Source: Anthropogastromicrobium sp050944455 | GTDB taxonomy: Bacteria > Bacillota > Clostridia > Lachnospirales > Lachnospiraceae | Reading direction: 5' to 3' | DNA length: 64,000 nucleotides | Assembly (NCBI GenBank): GCA_050944455.1 | Contig: JBMNRC010000010.1 | Coordinates: 26,491 to 90,490, forward strand | Shown here: positions 63,798-64,000 of the stretch, one piece after another | Position numbering within the stretch: the stretch's first letter is position 1 | Layout: every line of letters begins with the position of its first letter | Made by a program: the position numbers and the translations under genes | Notes under the pieces: model-generated | Told to the model about the DNA's origin: nothing | What the model saw: only the letters and a program-made list of their open reading frames with translations | Database searches by the model: none

Positions 63798-64000
63798 GGA
63801 TAAGCTGTCTGAGAGACAGCGCCCCGTTTTTCCACGCTTTTTCTGATGAAAACCGGAGAAAAGCAGGGAAACAGGACATCGCACCTTGATAACTGAACAG
63901 TATAACCAATCCCTGAAAATTCTTTTGAAAAGCAAAGAAGATTCAGAAGATTTTCATTTGCCCGCAGCGATGCGGGATTCGAGTGAATAATCCCAGACAT
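63798..64000 (+). other. Probable rRNA operon leader (16S gene beyond the window)
   Basis: The leader holds ACCTTGATAACTGAACAGTA, similar to the phrase commonly found in clostridial rRNA leaders and spacers, then A/T-rich sequence to the window end. No 16S 5' end is reached. Confidence 0.6.

Overview
The window is the chromosomal replication-origin region of a moderately GC-rich anaerobic Firmicute, most likely a gut clostridium of the Lachnospiraceae or a close relative. This rests on several things seen in the sequence: a bipartite oriC of TTATCCACA-type DnaA boxes flanking dnaA; the orders rpmH-rnpA-yidD-yidC-jag-mnmE-mnmG-rsmG and dnaA-dnaN-S4-recF-gyrB-gyrA; a parA-parB-DUF4446-serS block; pyruvate formate-lyase with its activase; and clostridial families such as a DUF3881-like protein and a FPxSY-type glucosaminidase. 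The species assignment is an inference.

Origin and right arm (about 51.35-64 kb): DnaA boxes lie upstream of dnaA and again between dnaA and dnaN. All genes to the right are on the + strand: dnaA, dnaN, an S4 RNA-binding protein, recF, gyrB, gyrA, a D-lactate dehydrogenase-like enzyme, an esterase-like protein, tRNA-Ser(GCT), and the promoter and leader of what looks like an rRNA operon whose 16S gene would start beyond the window.

Left arm (1-51 kb): almost every gene is on the - strand, so it too is read away from the origin. From the origin leftwards come the rpmH to rsmG cluster, a parS array built as 82-85 bp tandem repeats, a large secreted glucosaminidase (+ strand), parA, parB, DUF4446, serS, a DUF3881-like protein, an S9 peptidase, rfbD and rfbC, a small DNA/RNA-binding-like protein, a HAD-IIA phosphatase, a membrane glycerophosphodiesterase, pflB and pflA, a lipoprotein amidase (+), a BMP-domain protein with a phosphoesterase, a small membrane protein (+), a GH5-like secreted protein (+), a radical SAM enzyme, tatD, rsmA, tadA, the SRP RNA, pfkA, dnaX, ybaB, recR, a giant TPR/acidic protein with a degenerate AAA-like end, a CvpA-like protein, tRNA-Cys and a LUD-domain protein.

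The four + strand genes of the left arm, which run head-on to the replication fork, all encode exported or membrane proteins. The most unusual items are: the parS tandem array plus a transcription-terminator-like hairpin made of parS half-sites; a GH5-fold secreted protein in which both catalytic glutamates are serines; the TPR/low-complexity/pseudo-AAA protein; a cytoplasmic BMP-family protein fused to a ParB-like domain; perfect palindromes at the pflB promoter; an atypical phosphofructokinase active site; a glycine at the quinolone-resistance position of GyrA; and many intergenic tandem repeats of 13-80 bp next to gene ends.
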